DNA from: Actinostola sp. cb2023
Taxonomy: Eukaryota; Cnidaria; Anthozoa; Actiniaria; Actinostolidae
Assembly (NCBI GenBank): GCA_033675265.1
Contig: JAUJYZ010001581.1
Coordinates: 62,001-126,000 of the forward strand
Direction: 5' to 3'
Length of the DNA: 64,000 bases
A program made the translations under genes and the position numbers. Positions 22,152-32,889 of this stretch are shown here, in pieces (within the stretch, counting starts at the first letter, position 1; every line of letters starts with the position of its first letter). Below the pieces are notes generated by a model. The model was not told the DNA's origin. It made no database searches and saw only the letters and a list, made by a program, of their open reading frames with translations.

Positions 22152-23503
22152 TAGAGTGATTTTCATAAATCTGTGAAACAAAGTGTAATTTTTAGAGTGT
22201 AATAGTCACGTGACAACAAAAGAACACAATGGAATTAGAGTGTATTAGTGCTAAATACACTAAAGTGTGATTCACTGTAGTCACGTGACAACAAAAGAAC
22301 ACAATGGAATTAGAGTGTATTAGTGCTAAATACGCTAAAGTGTGATTCACTGTAGTCACGTGACAACAAAAGAACACAATGGAATTAGAGTGTGTTAGTG
22401 CTAAATACGCTAAAGTGTGATTCACTGTAGTCAAGTGACAACAAAAGAACACAATGGAATTAGAGTGTGTTAGTGCTAAATACGCTAAAGTGTGATTCAC
22501 TGTAGTCAAGTGACAACAAAAGAACACAATGGAATTAGAGTGTATTAGTGCTAAATACACTAAAGTGTGATTCACTGTAGTCAAGTGACAACAAAAGAAC
22601 ACAATGGAATTAGAGTGTGTTAGTGCTAAATACGCTAAAGTGTGATTCACTGTAGTCAAGTGACAACAAAAGAACACAATGGAATTAGAGTGTATTAGTG
22701 CTAAATACACTAAAGTGTGATTCACTGTAGTCAAGTGACAACAAAAGAACACAATGGAATTAGAGTGTGTTAGTGCTAAATACGCTAAAGTCTAAAGTGT
22801 GATTCACTGTAGTCAAGTGACAACAAAAGAACACAATGGAATTAGAGTGTATTAGTGCTAAATACGCTAAAGTGTGATTCACTGTAGTCAAGTGACAACA
22901 AAAGAACACAATGGAATTAGAGTGTGTTAGTGCTAAATACGCTAAAGTGTGATTCACTGTAGTCAAGTGACAACAAAAGAACACAATGGAATTAGAGTGT
23001 ATTAGTGATCAATACGCTAAAGTGTGATTCACTGTAGTCAAGTGACAACAAAAGAACACAATGGAATTAGAGTGTGTTAGTGCTAAATACGCTAAAGTGT
23101 GATTCACTGTAGTCAAGTGACAACAAAAGAACACAATGGAATTAGAGTGTACTAGTGCTAAATACGCTAAAGTGTGATTCACTGTAGTCACGTGACAACA
23201 AAAGAACACAATGGAATTAGAGTGTACTAGTGCTAAATACGCTAAAGTGTGATTCACTGTAGTCACGTGACAACAAAAGAACACAATGGAATTAGAGTGT
23301 ATTAGTGCTAAATACGCTAAAGTGTGATTCACTGTAGTCAAGTGACAACAAAAGAACACAATGGAATTAGAGTGTACTAGTGCTAAATACGCTAAAGTGT
23401 GATTCACTGTAGTCACGTGACAACAAAAGAACACAATGGAATTAGAGTGTATTAGTGCTAAATACGCTAAAGTGTGATTCACAGATTTATGAAAATCACT
23501 CTA
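22152..23503. mobile_element. TIR-bounded satellite element
   Basis: Positions 22152-22177 and 23478-23503 are 26-bp perfect inverted repeats starting TAGAGTGATTTTCAT. Almost everything between is a 75-bp tandem array. The TAGAGTG ends are shared with the MITEs at 16900, 28176 and 50865, so this appears to be a MITE of that family whose interior expanded into a satellite. Confidence 0.8.
22203..23477. repeat. 75-bp tandem array, about 17 units
   Basis: The unit contains TAGTCACGTGACAACAAAAG, TGGAATTAGAGTG, TTAGTGCTAAATAC and GTGTGATTCACTG. Units alternate between TCACGTGA (an E-box palindrome) and TCAAGTGA in a block pattern. Because 75 is divisible by three, minus-strand frames stay open over hundreds of bases with a 25-residue period. 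These are not genes: they have no unit-spanning start, domain or codon structure. Confidence 0.95.
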
Positions 23504-23504
23504 T

Positions 23505-24060
23505 CGTAAAATTAGAGCGATTGTGTGATATTACATTGCTTTTAGTTTTGTCTATTGTTATTATAATACTGCAGATTAGCATATTTCGGAAGAGCGTTCG
23601 GAAGGTGGAATGCACAAGAGAAGGTGCCAAACTAGAACAAAAGAGCTGCATGATGAATCAACAACTTACAACTACTAAAACTGGTTGAAAAATGTTCTGA
23701 TTTGAAGCTTTTATCATCCCCAATATTTGTTTCAACCAATCACAATCGAGAATTCTCCCGTATCAAGACACTCTACTGTCCTGATATCATATATCACGGA
23801 CAGTTGGTTAAAATGTGGTTCTAAATAAGAAACCATTGTATTTTTATATTACTTCTGGTCATTTTAAGGGAAAATATGTTTCATTCAAAAGATAAATAAA
23901 CGTTTTGAACAAAACTGCGAACGATTGAACTTTTCCCGCCACTTCTCAAACTCACGGACGCGTGCCGACAATATGCTAATAAGTTTGTATTTTGAAAAGA
24001 TCGTCCTCGATGTTTTTAGTGAAATTCTTTCATTTCGGCGAAAAGAGTGGGATGATAAAT
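23505..24060. other. No gene recognised
   Basis: AT-rich flank to the right of the satellite element, with a 77-codon frame (23455-23688) that starts inside the array and has no motif. Confidence 0.4.
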
Positions 24061-24062
24061 AA

Positions 24063-24212
24063 ATAATCGGTCAATTTTGGTTCGATTCCGCGAAATATCA
24101 GGACTCGTTAGGTCTTGCCATGGGTCTCGACTACGTCTCGTCAAAATACGAACCATGGCTCGACCTAACTCGCCCTGATATTTCGCCGAATCGAACCAAA
24201 ATTGCCCGATTA
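24063..24212. repeat. Hairpin MITE
   Basis: The arms share GGTTCGATTCCGCGAAATAT and the paired block around AGGACTCGTTAGGTC/GACCTAACTCG, with a 30-bp loop. There is no coding sequence. Confidence 0.75.
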
Positions 24213-24214
24213 TA

Positions 24215-25420
24215 TATAAATATTTGGCGGCCTTAAAATGTTTCAATGAGCTTGATTTTACAAGAACATATCAGCTACAATCTAAATTTGAGCATAGTCA
24301 ATTTTAAACAAACTTTATCGACGGCATTTTTAATGATGACTTTTTAAGTAAAAATAGAACGAATGGTGGACAACAAGAGCAAAGTAAACACCTCATCGTG
24401 TATGACTTGAGCTCAATTTTCCGATACCATTGCAAGCGATTTCTCTCAACTTTTCCAGAAAAGTAGTTCAATATCATTGCAACAATTCAAGTCATATCAA
24501 ACTTATGTTATACAAAAGGTCATTGTTTCACATATGCAGATGAGGCGAGTCTTGTTTAGGCGAAAAACAGCATGATTTTGATACATTTTTGCTTTTTACT
24601 GCATTGTTAAAATACAAATCAAAAACCTACCAACGGAATATAAAAGACGAATATGTAAGGAATGAATAAGCTGGCAATTCAAGCACAAATAAATAGGTTT
24701 GAAGGTGGCATTTTCCGTTTCTTCAAAGTCAATCGAACTGAAATCTCTGAAGAGATATAGGAGAGCGTGACATACGCTGCACACAAAATCCCTCTGAATT
24801 CTTTGGGAATTGTGTCAATCAAAAACCTACCGCCGGATTCTAATGCTCTGTAATTGTACGCGCATTTTGATATAAAATACACATGTATATTAAACTTAAT
24901 TAAGCGGTGGCAAAATGAAATCTAAAACTCTTTGTTTGGTAATTGTGAACATCATATTGGTGCTCTGTATCTCGGTCTGTATGTAGAAGCTACATAGGCC
25001 GGCGAATTCGCAAATAAATTATGGCTCGGAAAGGACGTTTTTTGAAGGCAATTTCCAATATTTACACGCACGAGATCAATAAGTTAGTTCGAATTTGTGA
25101 TATATTTTCCCGTTGAGGAAACATATGCAGCTTTTCCATCCTCTCTTATATTTTAGCTACCTGATTTACACATTGTCAAAGGAAAAATATGAATTCAGAA
25201 ATGATAAACCAGTCACGTACGAATCTGCTTTATTTAGCGGTCATAGTGAACAAATTGCTGGATCAATCGGGCCTCACGTGCATTAGTAAACAAAGCATTA
25301 ACAAAAAACGTTGTCCGCGTGATACTGGATCCCAACAGGAGCAAATGTTCAACGATGCAGGACATAAGTTTGATATGTAAAATTGAGTTTTGATACGCCG
25401 GATTTACTTGGATTTCAGGT
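24215..25420. other. No gene recognised
   Basis: Intron-like AT-rich sequence without supported exon. Two minus frames at 24596-24882 have no recognisable motif. Confidence 0.35.
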
Positions 25421-25423
25421 AAT

Positions 25424-25465
25424 AATAATAATAATAAACTTTATTTTACAAGGGAATACATATTA
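25424..25465 (-). repeat. LINE 3' tail, minus strand
   Basis: Minus-strand reading CTTGTAAAATAAAGTTTATT enters (TTA)n. It has the same layout as the 3' end at 50699-50740, which also reads TAAAATAAAGGC before the trinucleotide run. Confidence 0.5.
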
Positions 25466-25592
25466 CAGCTTCAGCTGAAAAACTTATGGCCCTTCTAATC
25501 TAAAAATATATATATAATCTTAAAAAATATATATATAAATATCTATCCTAATATCTATCCTAAACTAAACCTAATAGTAATACTAATATATA

Positions 25593-25882
25593 CAGTCATT
25601 TGCAAAAATTCTGGCCGCCACGAAATATCAATATATCAATATATCGGGTGCATTATGGGTAATTAAATAATACTATTTTGAGCTTCCTAACTTATTAAAT
25701 GAAGCAAAATTTACAAACAACAAACGTAAGACTAAAATAGACATTATACTAAATATTTCTACCAACTTTGCTGGCGTTAACCCGCTTTAAGGGGAATTTT
25801 CGATTATTTAATTACCCATAATGCACCCGATATATTGATATATTGAATTTTTCGTAGCGGCCAGAATATTTGCAAATGACTG
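25593..25882. mobile_element. Tc1/mariner-like MITE
   Basis: The ends CAGTCATTTGCAAA and TTTGCAAATGACTG are flanked by TA on both sides. The inverted arms extend about 80 bp, through CTGGCCGC and GGGTGCATTATGGGTAATTA. TA duplication and a CAGT start fit a Tc1/mariner-derived MITE. Confidence 0.8.
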
Positions 25883-25889
25883 TACATAT

Positions 25890-26815
25890 ACATAATATTG
25901 ATATATTTCTAAAAGGTGATTGATTTAATTGCTTTATTTACGCTTGAACTATCATGATACTCAAAAATTTTAATCGAAGATATCTCAAAAACGTACGCTC
26001 TCACAGAATTTGCTTGTATTCACTAGAACTAGAGACAATTATGCCCACTATAAGATCACAAGAGCATTTCCCCAAAATAACCCTAGAATCTATAGAAATC
26101 GAGAATATGTAAAAAGAGGAATTCTGCCATAGTAACGCCGATCTCCATAAAACATACCTCATCAGAAACTTTGATATTTCTGTAACAAGGTTGTAATACT
26201 CAATTTACCAATAGATCGTTCACAAACGCACAATTGTGTTTCAAACGCAAGAGGTATCGCTACGGAAAAACCCAATCGAGTCACCTTAAACTTGACAAGG
26301 ACAACAATCATTATGGGATAATCACCGATAAACTACCAAGGTGTATATGATTTTGGAACAATCAAAGAGGACATTTTAAGCGGTTTTATTAAGGAGTTAT
26401 TTGAAATGGACACTTGAACTTTCGAATCAGACTTGTGGAAATCAGCTCGAACACCTGAAAGATGTTTTGAACTACAATAACTGTACGGCATCTCGGGTCA
26501 GTTACAAAGACAAGTATGGCTTAGCTAATTTTACCTATTTTTCATCGGACTTGGGAACACTTTTACACATATTCCACATGGGCGAGACGAAGTATGTAAG
26601 AATGATTTGGGACTTGTGGAAATTGAGGAACCGTAATAATATAAGAGGTACGACAAAAATTAAATCAAATTGCACTGTTTTCTCTGTAATTTTGAAGTGA
26701 CTTGTAATTGAATACGAGTGAGCATTACGCATGCGCGCGGCCATGGTGTATGAAATTGTTCGCCATGCAGAATATATGATTATTGCATCAAGGCAACGCC
26801 TAGCCAGTCTCTCGC
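25890..26815. other. No gene recognised
   Basis: Open frames on both strands overlap between 26401 and 26867 without a domain match. This may be more eroded retroelement sequence leading into the RT fragment at 26818. Confidence 0.35.
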
Positions 26816-26817
26816 GG

Positions 26818-27097
26818 GACTCAATTATTAAAATAGGTGATTGCCATCTTAAAAGAGTTGAATCCACAAAAACTCTAGGGATGATAATTGACGAAAGCTT
26901 TAAAGCTTAAAAAGCAAGTAAAGGGCTTGGAGTAATCCGGTGGGTTCGCAATTATGTACCTTTGGAGACTTTGGAGAACATCTATTCAACTACGGTGCTA
27001 TCACATCTTGCTTATTGTGCACCTGTTTGGGATACTTGTGGTAAAGGCCTGCGCGATCCTCTCCAGAAAGTTCAAAATCGCGCTGGGCGCATAATTA
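26818..27097 (+). pseudogene. LINE RT thumb region, upstream half
   Basis: The reading SIIKIGDCHLKRVESTKTLG, then a stop, then LSHLAYCAPVWDTCGKGLRD and LQKVQNRAGRII is the palm-to-thumb part of a CR1/L2/jockey-type RT (the KRVxSxKxLGxxID and QNRAxRII signatures). It is interrupted at RII by a MITE (27098-27533). The reading resumes at 27540, so both halves belong to one old element. Confidence 0.85.
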
Positions 27098-27533
27098 GCC
27101 ACTATCAAATCGAGCAGGGGACTGGGAATGAGTTTATTAAAATTAATGTAATTACGAAATTAAGTTCATGACATGAAAGAGCGTTCATGACGTGAAAGAG
27201 CATGTTGAAATTAGTATCTGTGCAAAGTTTGATGTGATTTGGGCGAATTCTGTCGGAATTATAAACTTTTGAAATTGTGTTGTCCAGCCAAAATTTTACA
27301 GTGAATATATGGTTTGGATGGACAACGTCAAAAAATTACAGAGTTTGTATGGGAAAATAGTCATCTTTGATGCCCTCTAGCTTCGTCAATATTTAGCCGA
27401 AGTTCACCAAACTTTCCAGACTAGCTAAGTTTGATCTGCTCTCTCAGAAAATGATGCCCAATTTTACTAGACGTATCAAATTGAATTAGTTTTACGGACT
27501 TGGTACCAGTCCCCTGCTCGATTTGGAAGTGGC
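27098..27533. mobile_element. MITE inserted in a LINE
   Basis: The ends GCCACTATCAAATCGAGCAG and the complement of CTGCTCGATTTGGAAGTGGC form a TIR of about 30 bp with two mismatches. The palindrome TAATTA flanks both sides, so the target duplication could be 2 to 6 bp. No transposase is present. Removing the element and one TAATTA rejoins the RT reading frame, so the insertion boundaries are well supported. Confidence 0.85.
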
Positions 27534-27539
27534 TAATTA

Positions 27540-27960
27540 CTCGTTCTAATTATGATATCAGGTCTAGCTATGTTTTCCAAAGCCTTCATTGGGATAACTT
27601 AGAAACCAGACGGGTTAAACATAAAGTGACAACCATGTATAAAATTATCAACTGTGAAATGCCGAATTATTTATCTAATATGTTCCAAAATGTTTCCGGC
27701 AGTCACGAATATAATCTCCGTGGATGTCACTCGAACCTGATACTCCCCCAACTGAAAACAATTTTTTTCAGTACTAAAAGTTTCTGTTACAGTGGAGCAG
27801 CTGCCTGGAATTCTCTGCCACTAAATAATCGAGAATCCCCTAGCCTTGCTAGTTTTAAAAGTTGTTTATAGATTATTGATAAACTTAGACTATTAATAGT
27901 ATTCATTATATATTTAATATGACAATGTAACACGGCTCTCAGGAAGAGCATTTATTTTAA
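27540..27960 (+). pseudogene. LINE RT C-terminal half and 3' UTR
   Basis: Continues the RT: TRSNYDIRSSYVFQSLHWDN, KVTTMYKIINCEMPNYLSN and the terminal SGAAAWNSLPLNN, ending at 27871. The following 90 bp include CGGCTCTCAGGAAGAGC, a small hairpin typical of the 3' UTR of such elements. The reading frame is intact over this half, suggesting the element decayed mainly by insertion and upstream stops. Confidence 0.85.
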
Positions 27961-28057
27961 TGATTTAGAATATAGTCATACTCACTCGACCAATCAGCGC
28001 CCAGCATTTGTGCGCTCTATATCTCATAAAGTAACTAATAGAGCTTTAACAATGGAG

Positions 28058-28155
28058 TCATTAGTATTCTCTATATAGAGAATACTAATAAAGCTTTTTG
28101 TTTTCTTTTGTTACAAAGCCTTATTAGTATTCTCTATATAGGGAATACTAATGAC
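28058..28155. repeat. Two copies of a 30-bp palindrome
   Basis: ATTAGTATTCTCTATATAG continues to its complement at 28061-28090, and a copy with one mismatch follows at 28122-28151. They are separated by an AAGC-rich spacer. It looks like a small hairpin repeat or the two ends of a short foldback. Confidence 0.6.
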
Positions 28156-28175
28156 TAACTTAGAGAATACCTGAC

Positions 28176-28330
28176 TAGAGTGCAAATATTATATCCGTGA
28201 AATAGTTAACTAACTAAATAGTACTAATAAATAGCACCAAATGCTTTATTATTGTTGTCTACTTAGTAGTACAATGTTAATTAGTACTAAATGTTAGCGC
28301 TTATTTCACGGATATCATATTTGCACTCTA
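28176..28330. mobile_element. MITE of the TAGAGTG family
   Basis: 29-bp inverted repeats begin TAGAGTGCAAATATTA and differ at one position. The interior contains TAGTACTAATAAATAGCACC, related to the MITEs at 16900 and 50865. Confidence 0.8.
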
Positions 28331-28334
28331 CATG

Positions 28335-29405
28335 AATAACGCCGTGTACTAAACTATAAACAAAAAATATTATAATACAATCTTAGAATACTATTCAAAT
28401 ATTATATCATAATCCCATAAATCGACAGTTATTTGGATTCGTAGCAACTAGATTTATACATGAAAATTAAATGATACAGAAATACAGATCATAACTATAC
28501 TAAACTCTAAAGAAACGTAGGGAGTCACTTACTCTTCAAAATGAAATCACAAACGAGTTTCTCCATGTCTCTACAAGAAGTGTAGATGTACGGATATTCA
28601 TCAGTCATCCAAGTTCTCCGTATGATTATTGCCATCGGGCAGAATGAAGCGACACATCCGGGATATTTTTAGCCTCAATGCCGCCGGATTTGAACTTTCT
28701 ACTTCGGCGTACACAAGAAAATACAAAGAAAATGGCTCAAAAACGCTAAGTGTGTCGCAAAGGTGACCTGATTTAAGACGATCTTTGATTTTTATCGCTT
28801 AGGTTAATACGGGCTTTGAAAGAAGAAATGTTTATCTTCAATAATCATCTTTCAAAACTATAAAAAGTTGGAATTCGCTGCTAGCAAAACCATTGTGAAA
28901 ATGAGCTATTTTACGATATTATTGGCTGGGGATTTGTTATAGGTAAGAATATCTCGCCTTCTATTTGGTCAATCGCTTAGGTTAAACTTGGAGATTATTC
29001 TATGAACTCCACCCTATCTCCCAAACTGATTTTATTGAAATTGGTCTAATATTTCTACTAGCAAAATTGAAAAATCTAGGTAGACCTTATTCTTAGACCA
29101 AATTACATACTAATGAGCACATTTGATGGGCTTTCAAATTTGCCGCCGAAACCGTAGCTCCGCCTCTGGGCATAACCAGGTGATTAAGGCATTGTTAAGG
29201 GTGATGACTCTGAAAACAATACCGAGAACATTGCCTTTAACTCGAGTAATCGAGTTGGTACTCCGTCTGTTACTCGGAACCTAAATAAAATGACCGGCTA
29301 AGCGAACACTAATTTGATATGAATTATATACTATTGCTTTAGCGACGTGTCCAAGTATTCTAATGAAAACATAGAATGCATTCAGTATCTACAATCGCTT
29401 CTAAA
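28335..29405. other. No supported gene
   Basis: Intron-like sequence. A minus-strand frame around 28533-28640 ends at a good donor (GTAAGTG) but lacks a recognisable acceptor or motif, so it is not called. Confidence 0.35.
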
Positions 29406-29409
29406 CCTT

Positions 29410-29757
29410 TTCGTCGTACACATTAAAAACGCATCAGAAACTGACTTAGAAAGTTAAAGTGTAAGTTGCAAGCTTCCAAATGGTATAAGTTTTCTTAAGT
29501 TATGTGCGGTTATTCGTAGAATGACTTGATCTCAGTCTTGCCGCTACCTTAGTAAAGCGTCACTTACAAACACAAGCCGAGTTGAAACTTTATCCTTCGG
29601 TTTTCGTCGTACACATTAAAAACGCATCAGAAACTGACTTAGAAAGTTAAAGTGTAAGTTGCAAGCTTCCAAATGGTATAAGTTTTCTTAGGTTATGTGT
29701 GTTATTCGTAGAATGACTTGATCTCAGTCTTGCCGGCTACCTTGGTAAATTATCAGA
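29410..29757. repeat. Direct duplication of about 150 bp
   Basis: The block starting CGTCGTACACATTAAAAACG at about 29410 is repeated almost exactly from about 29603, offset 193 bp. Both copies include GCAAGCTTCCAAATGG and GACTTGATCTCAGTCTTGCC. This is a recent local duplication. Confidence 0.85.
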
Positions 29758-30154
29758 GATTTAACGACCACAGGGAATTTTACGTTCCCAAAGCAGTAAG
29801 ATTGGCAGCTGTCAAAACGTAGACTGGGAATACCGTAGTCCCTGAAGTGATAGTCGTTAACCAATCAAAATCAACGTAGTCAATCATCCATACTAATTAT
29901 TCCAACTGCTCGCATTTTAGCGTCAGTAAGTAAATGTCGCCGAAAACAATAGCATTCTGCCCGATGCGATATACAGTTAGCCCAATCTTTCAATATATTA
30001 AATGTCCACATCGTGCTTGAGTTTTCTTTGGTGTCCATTATTTCTCTCGTTTTTCAATTTGTCCGTTCTACTGGTTTGAAGAAACTTTGAGATTGCTGCT
30101 CTTCTTTTCCACAACAATTACCGGTAACTTTCTAGCGTTGCAAGTTTGTATTAA

Positions 30155-30375
30155 GGTGCGTTCGATTGACCCTATTCCAGAATAGGAATACACGGAATAA
30201 ACACTTGGATGCTTTTATTTCAGCACAATTAAAATTCCAAACTGTTCCTTGTAACTTTATTATGATACAACAAGGAATCGTTTCATTTTACAGTGGACAG
30301 TAGCTGCGTGACAGCGATTTAGAGATGTTTTTTTCGTCTATTCCTATTCTGGAATAAGGTCAATCGAACGCACCC
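30155..30375. mobile_element. MITE, GGTGCGTTCG ends
   Basis: The left end GGTGCGTTCGATTGACC and its complement at 30358-30374 form a TIR of about 38 bp that continues through TATTCCAGAATAGG. TAA flanks both sides. It is a typical PIF/Harbinger-type MITE without coding sequence. Confidence 0.75.
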
Positions 30376-30589
30376 TAAGCCTCAAGCTTCGGATATTCAT
30401 CTTCACCGGCTCCAAGTTACACACAACTGAACAGCTTTGCATAAGCATATTTGCATTTGAAATCAGTATTCCTTTGGGAAAGCAGCAGACATGCAGCCAA
30501 AGAATACTCTCGTGAGTATGACTATATTCTAAAACGGTTAGAGAATAAACACTCGTGCTCGCGTTATTCTCTAACCCTTACGTAGACAC

Positions 30590-30622
30590 CGTGTGAAAAT
30601 AAAGTTTTATTATTATTATTAC
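30590..30622 (+). repeat. LINE 3' tail, plus strand
   Basis: GTGTGAAAATAAAGTTTTA is followed by (TTA)n, again placing AATAAAG at a trinucleotide tail. Confidence 0.45.
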
Positions 30623-30840
30623 TTCTAAAATTCATTAATTATTCATGAGATTTTTAGTCAATCAGGGAACTTTATTTCGTCACGTGCATGAGCCTTGAAA
30701 CCCGGTGAAACGCTTGTGATCAACCCTAGTGATCGAGATTTCTTAATCTAAATATTCATGACCTACAGAGTATTTATTTATTTATTTCATATTAGTATTC
30801 CCAATCCTTACAATTTATCGAAATGTTGCCATTAGACTTA

Positions 30841-32264
30841 GGCCCTGTCCACACATATCCGGATATCTTTAATTTGAATCCGCAACTTTTTCGATGCGGA
30901 TTGGCCTCTCGTCCACACGTATCCGGTGAATACGGTCGATGAATCCGCATCTTTTTGAATACGCTCTCCAGAGTGGATTTTTTTAAAAATACGCTAGCTC
31001 GTGTGGACGGTCGAATCCGTATATTTTTGAATACGCTGACGTCACGGTATCGGATCCAGTGTTTACCCACAGGGAGCCCAAGCTTACTATCAGTGTATAT
31101 ATACATGTGACTTTGAAATGTGCAAATAAAAGTCATAATTTTCATCAAAAGTATTTGTTGTTGCTATATCTTATGTTTAAAATCCTCTCTGAGTTGCCTG
31201 GAGTTGTTATTTGAGTTAAATTTGATTGTTTTCTTTTTTACTTACCTTTCTCTCCCTATACATAGTAAAGGGTGGAAACCGAGACCAACATCGAAGCCAA
31301 CCGGCCCAACAAAATATCCCGTTTCACCAACAAATATACTTCCAATCACGTTCAGATCCACACAGCTCACGGCCAGACAATGCACTTAAACGGTCCTGCA
31401 CAGAAAACGATGAAAAGTGAAGTGATTGTAATAAAAACATCGAGAGCAATCGTTTAGAACTTACATTTTCGATGCCACTAACACACAATCGGGCCGATCT
31501 GCGCGGACGGTACTGGGACCCAGCACCAAAAGTATTTCCACCGGGAGGTCCTGTTGACGGGGAATAATTTGTTTCGTTCAAAATTACCACAGGACCTCCC
31601 GGTGGAAATACTTTTGGTGCTGGGTCCCAGTACCGTCCGCGCAGATCGGCCCGATTGTGTGTTAGTGGCATCGAAAATGCAAGTTCTAAACGATTGCTCT
31701 CGATGTTTTTATTACAATCACTTCACTTTTCATCGTTTTCTGTGCAGGACCGTGTAAGTGCATTGTCTGGCCGTGAGCTGTGTGGATCTGAACGTGATTG
31801 GAAGTATATTTGTTGGTGAAACGGGATATTTTGTTGGGCCGGTTGGCTTCGATGTTGGTCTCGGTTTCCACCCTTTACTATGTATAGGGAGAGAAAGGTA
31901 AGTAAAAAAGAAAACAATCAAATTTAACTCAAATAACAACTCCAGGCAACTCAGAGAGGATTTTAAACATAAGATATAGCAACAACAAATACTTTTGATG
32001 AAAATTATGACTTTTATTTGCACATTTCAAAGTCACATGTATATATACACTGATAGTAAGCTTGGGCTCCCTGTGGTTTACCGCGCGGATTCATCGACCG
32101 TATTCACCGGATACGTGTGGACGGGAGGCCAATCCGCATAGAAAAAAATAACCGGCTACGTGTGGATGGGCTAATACGATTCGAATACGCTACGTGTGGA
32201 CGCGAATTTGTTTTGATCCACATCGAAAAAGTTGCGGATTCAAAAATATCCGGATACGTGGGCC
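30841..32264. mobile_element. TTA-flanked TIR element hosting a foldback
   Basis: The left end GGCCCTGTCCACACATATCC and the right end (complement of ATCCGGATACGTGGGCC) are inverted. The arms of about 200 bp share CGCAACTTTTTCGATG and GGATTGGCCTC. TTA is found at 30838-30840 and 32265-32267, which fits PIF/Harbinger. The element's middle is occupied by the foldback at 31067-32076. Confidence 0.75.
31067..32076. mobile_element. Foldback transposon, 488-bp arms, 34-bp loop
   Basis: Positions 31067-31554 and 31589-32076 are equal-length inverted copies with only a handful of differences. The termini read CCACAGGGAGCCCAAGCT, matching the foldback at 15267-16560. TTTAC is duplicated on both sides (or GTTTACC as 7 bp). 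Mirror-image open frames in both arms (for example 31120-31389 and 31730-32023) exist because the arms are identical, and have no domain. Confidence 0.9.
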
Positions 32265-32487
32265 TTAGAAATAAATATTTGATAAATACACATATCGGGA
32301 ATCGAACCCAAGACCTTTGGCTTACCTACAACACACTTTACACTGTATACTACTGAGCTAACTAATGAATATTGCAGGACAACAAATTATTATTTCTACT
32401 CTCACAATTGGTTTGAAACAATAAGCGCCTAATAAGAAAATATCAACAACAAAAGGTCTAATTGTTATATCATTCTTTTGAGAAGCC

Positions 32488-32885
32488 ATTTCAACGAGTG
32501 CGAGTGTTTGATCAGGGGATTCCAAACACCTCGATACAGATCACTCGGCCGGAGCCTGGTACTTCATCTGTATCTCGGTGTTTAGAACCCCTGATCAAAC
32601 ACGGGTGTTGCTACATAGCACGTAGCCTGATTTTCAGACGGCTCATGTGTCATACGCTTCGCTCCCTCCCCAATTTGGGGAGGGAGCGAAGCGTATGACA
32701 CATGAGCCGTCTGAAAATCAGGCTACATAGCACGCAGTTGATGTAATATATTCATAAAAATATAATGAATAACATAAAACAATAAATAGAACGACAATAG
32801 AATACAATAGATTCTATGAATATATTACATCAACTGAGTGCTACTTAGTTTTTCCCGATCAAACACTCGCACTCGTTGTTGAAAT
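32488..32885. mobile_element. MITE with nested inverted repeats
   Basis: The outer arms (CAACGAGTGCGAGTGTTTGA and its complement near 32857-32882) enclose a second inverted pair around GGGGATTCCAAACACC (32503-32609), a third pair around GTTGATGTAATATATTC (32737 and 32825), and the perfect 105-bp palindrome listed next. Confidence 0.75.
32622..32726. mobile_element. Perfect 105-bp palindrome with target duplication
   Basis: 52-bp perfect arms begin GTAGCCTGATTTTCAG and meet at a single central T (32674). ATAGCAC is duplicated at 32615-32621 and 32727-32733; counting the terminal G/C pair with the target gives 9 bp. It is a hairpin-only transposon; 9-bp duplication would suggest a Mutator-like origin. 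Confidence 0.88.
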
Positions 32886-32889
32886 ACTA

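Noticed and set aside
22192..23482. Long minus-strand frames with a 25-residue repeat (FFCCHLTTVNHTL)
   Set aside because: Produced by a 75-bp tandem repeat whose length is divisible by three; no unique coding sequence at either end.
28533..28640. Minus-strand exon ending at GTAAGTG
   Set aside because: Good donor, but no convincing acceptor, no family motif, and it does not fit the missing amidohydrolase exon.
31120..32023. Pair of near-identical 90-codon proteins on opposite strands
   Set aside because: Mirror images created by the foldback arms; no domain or codon-type conservation.
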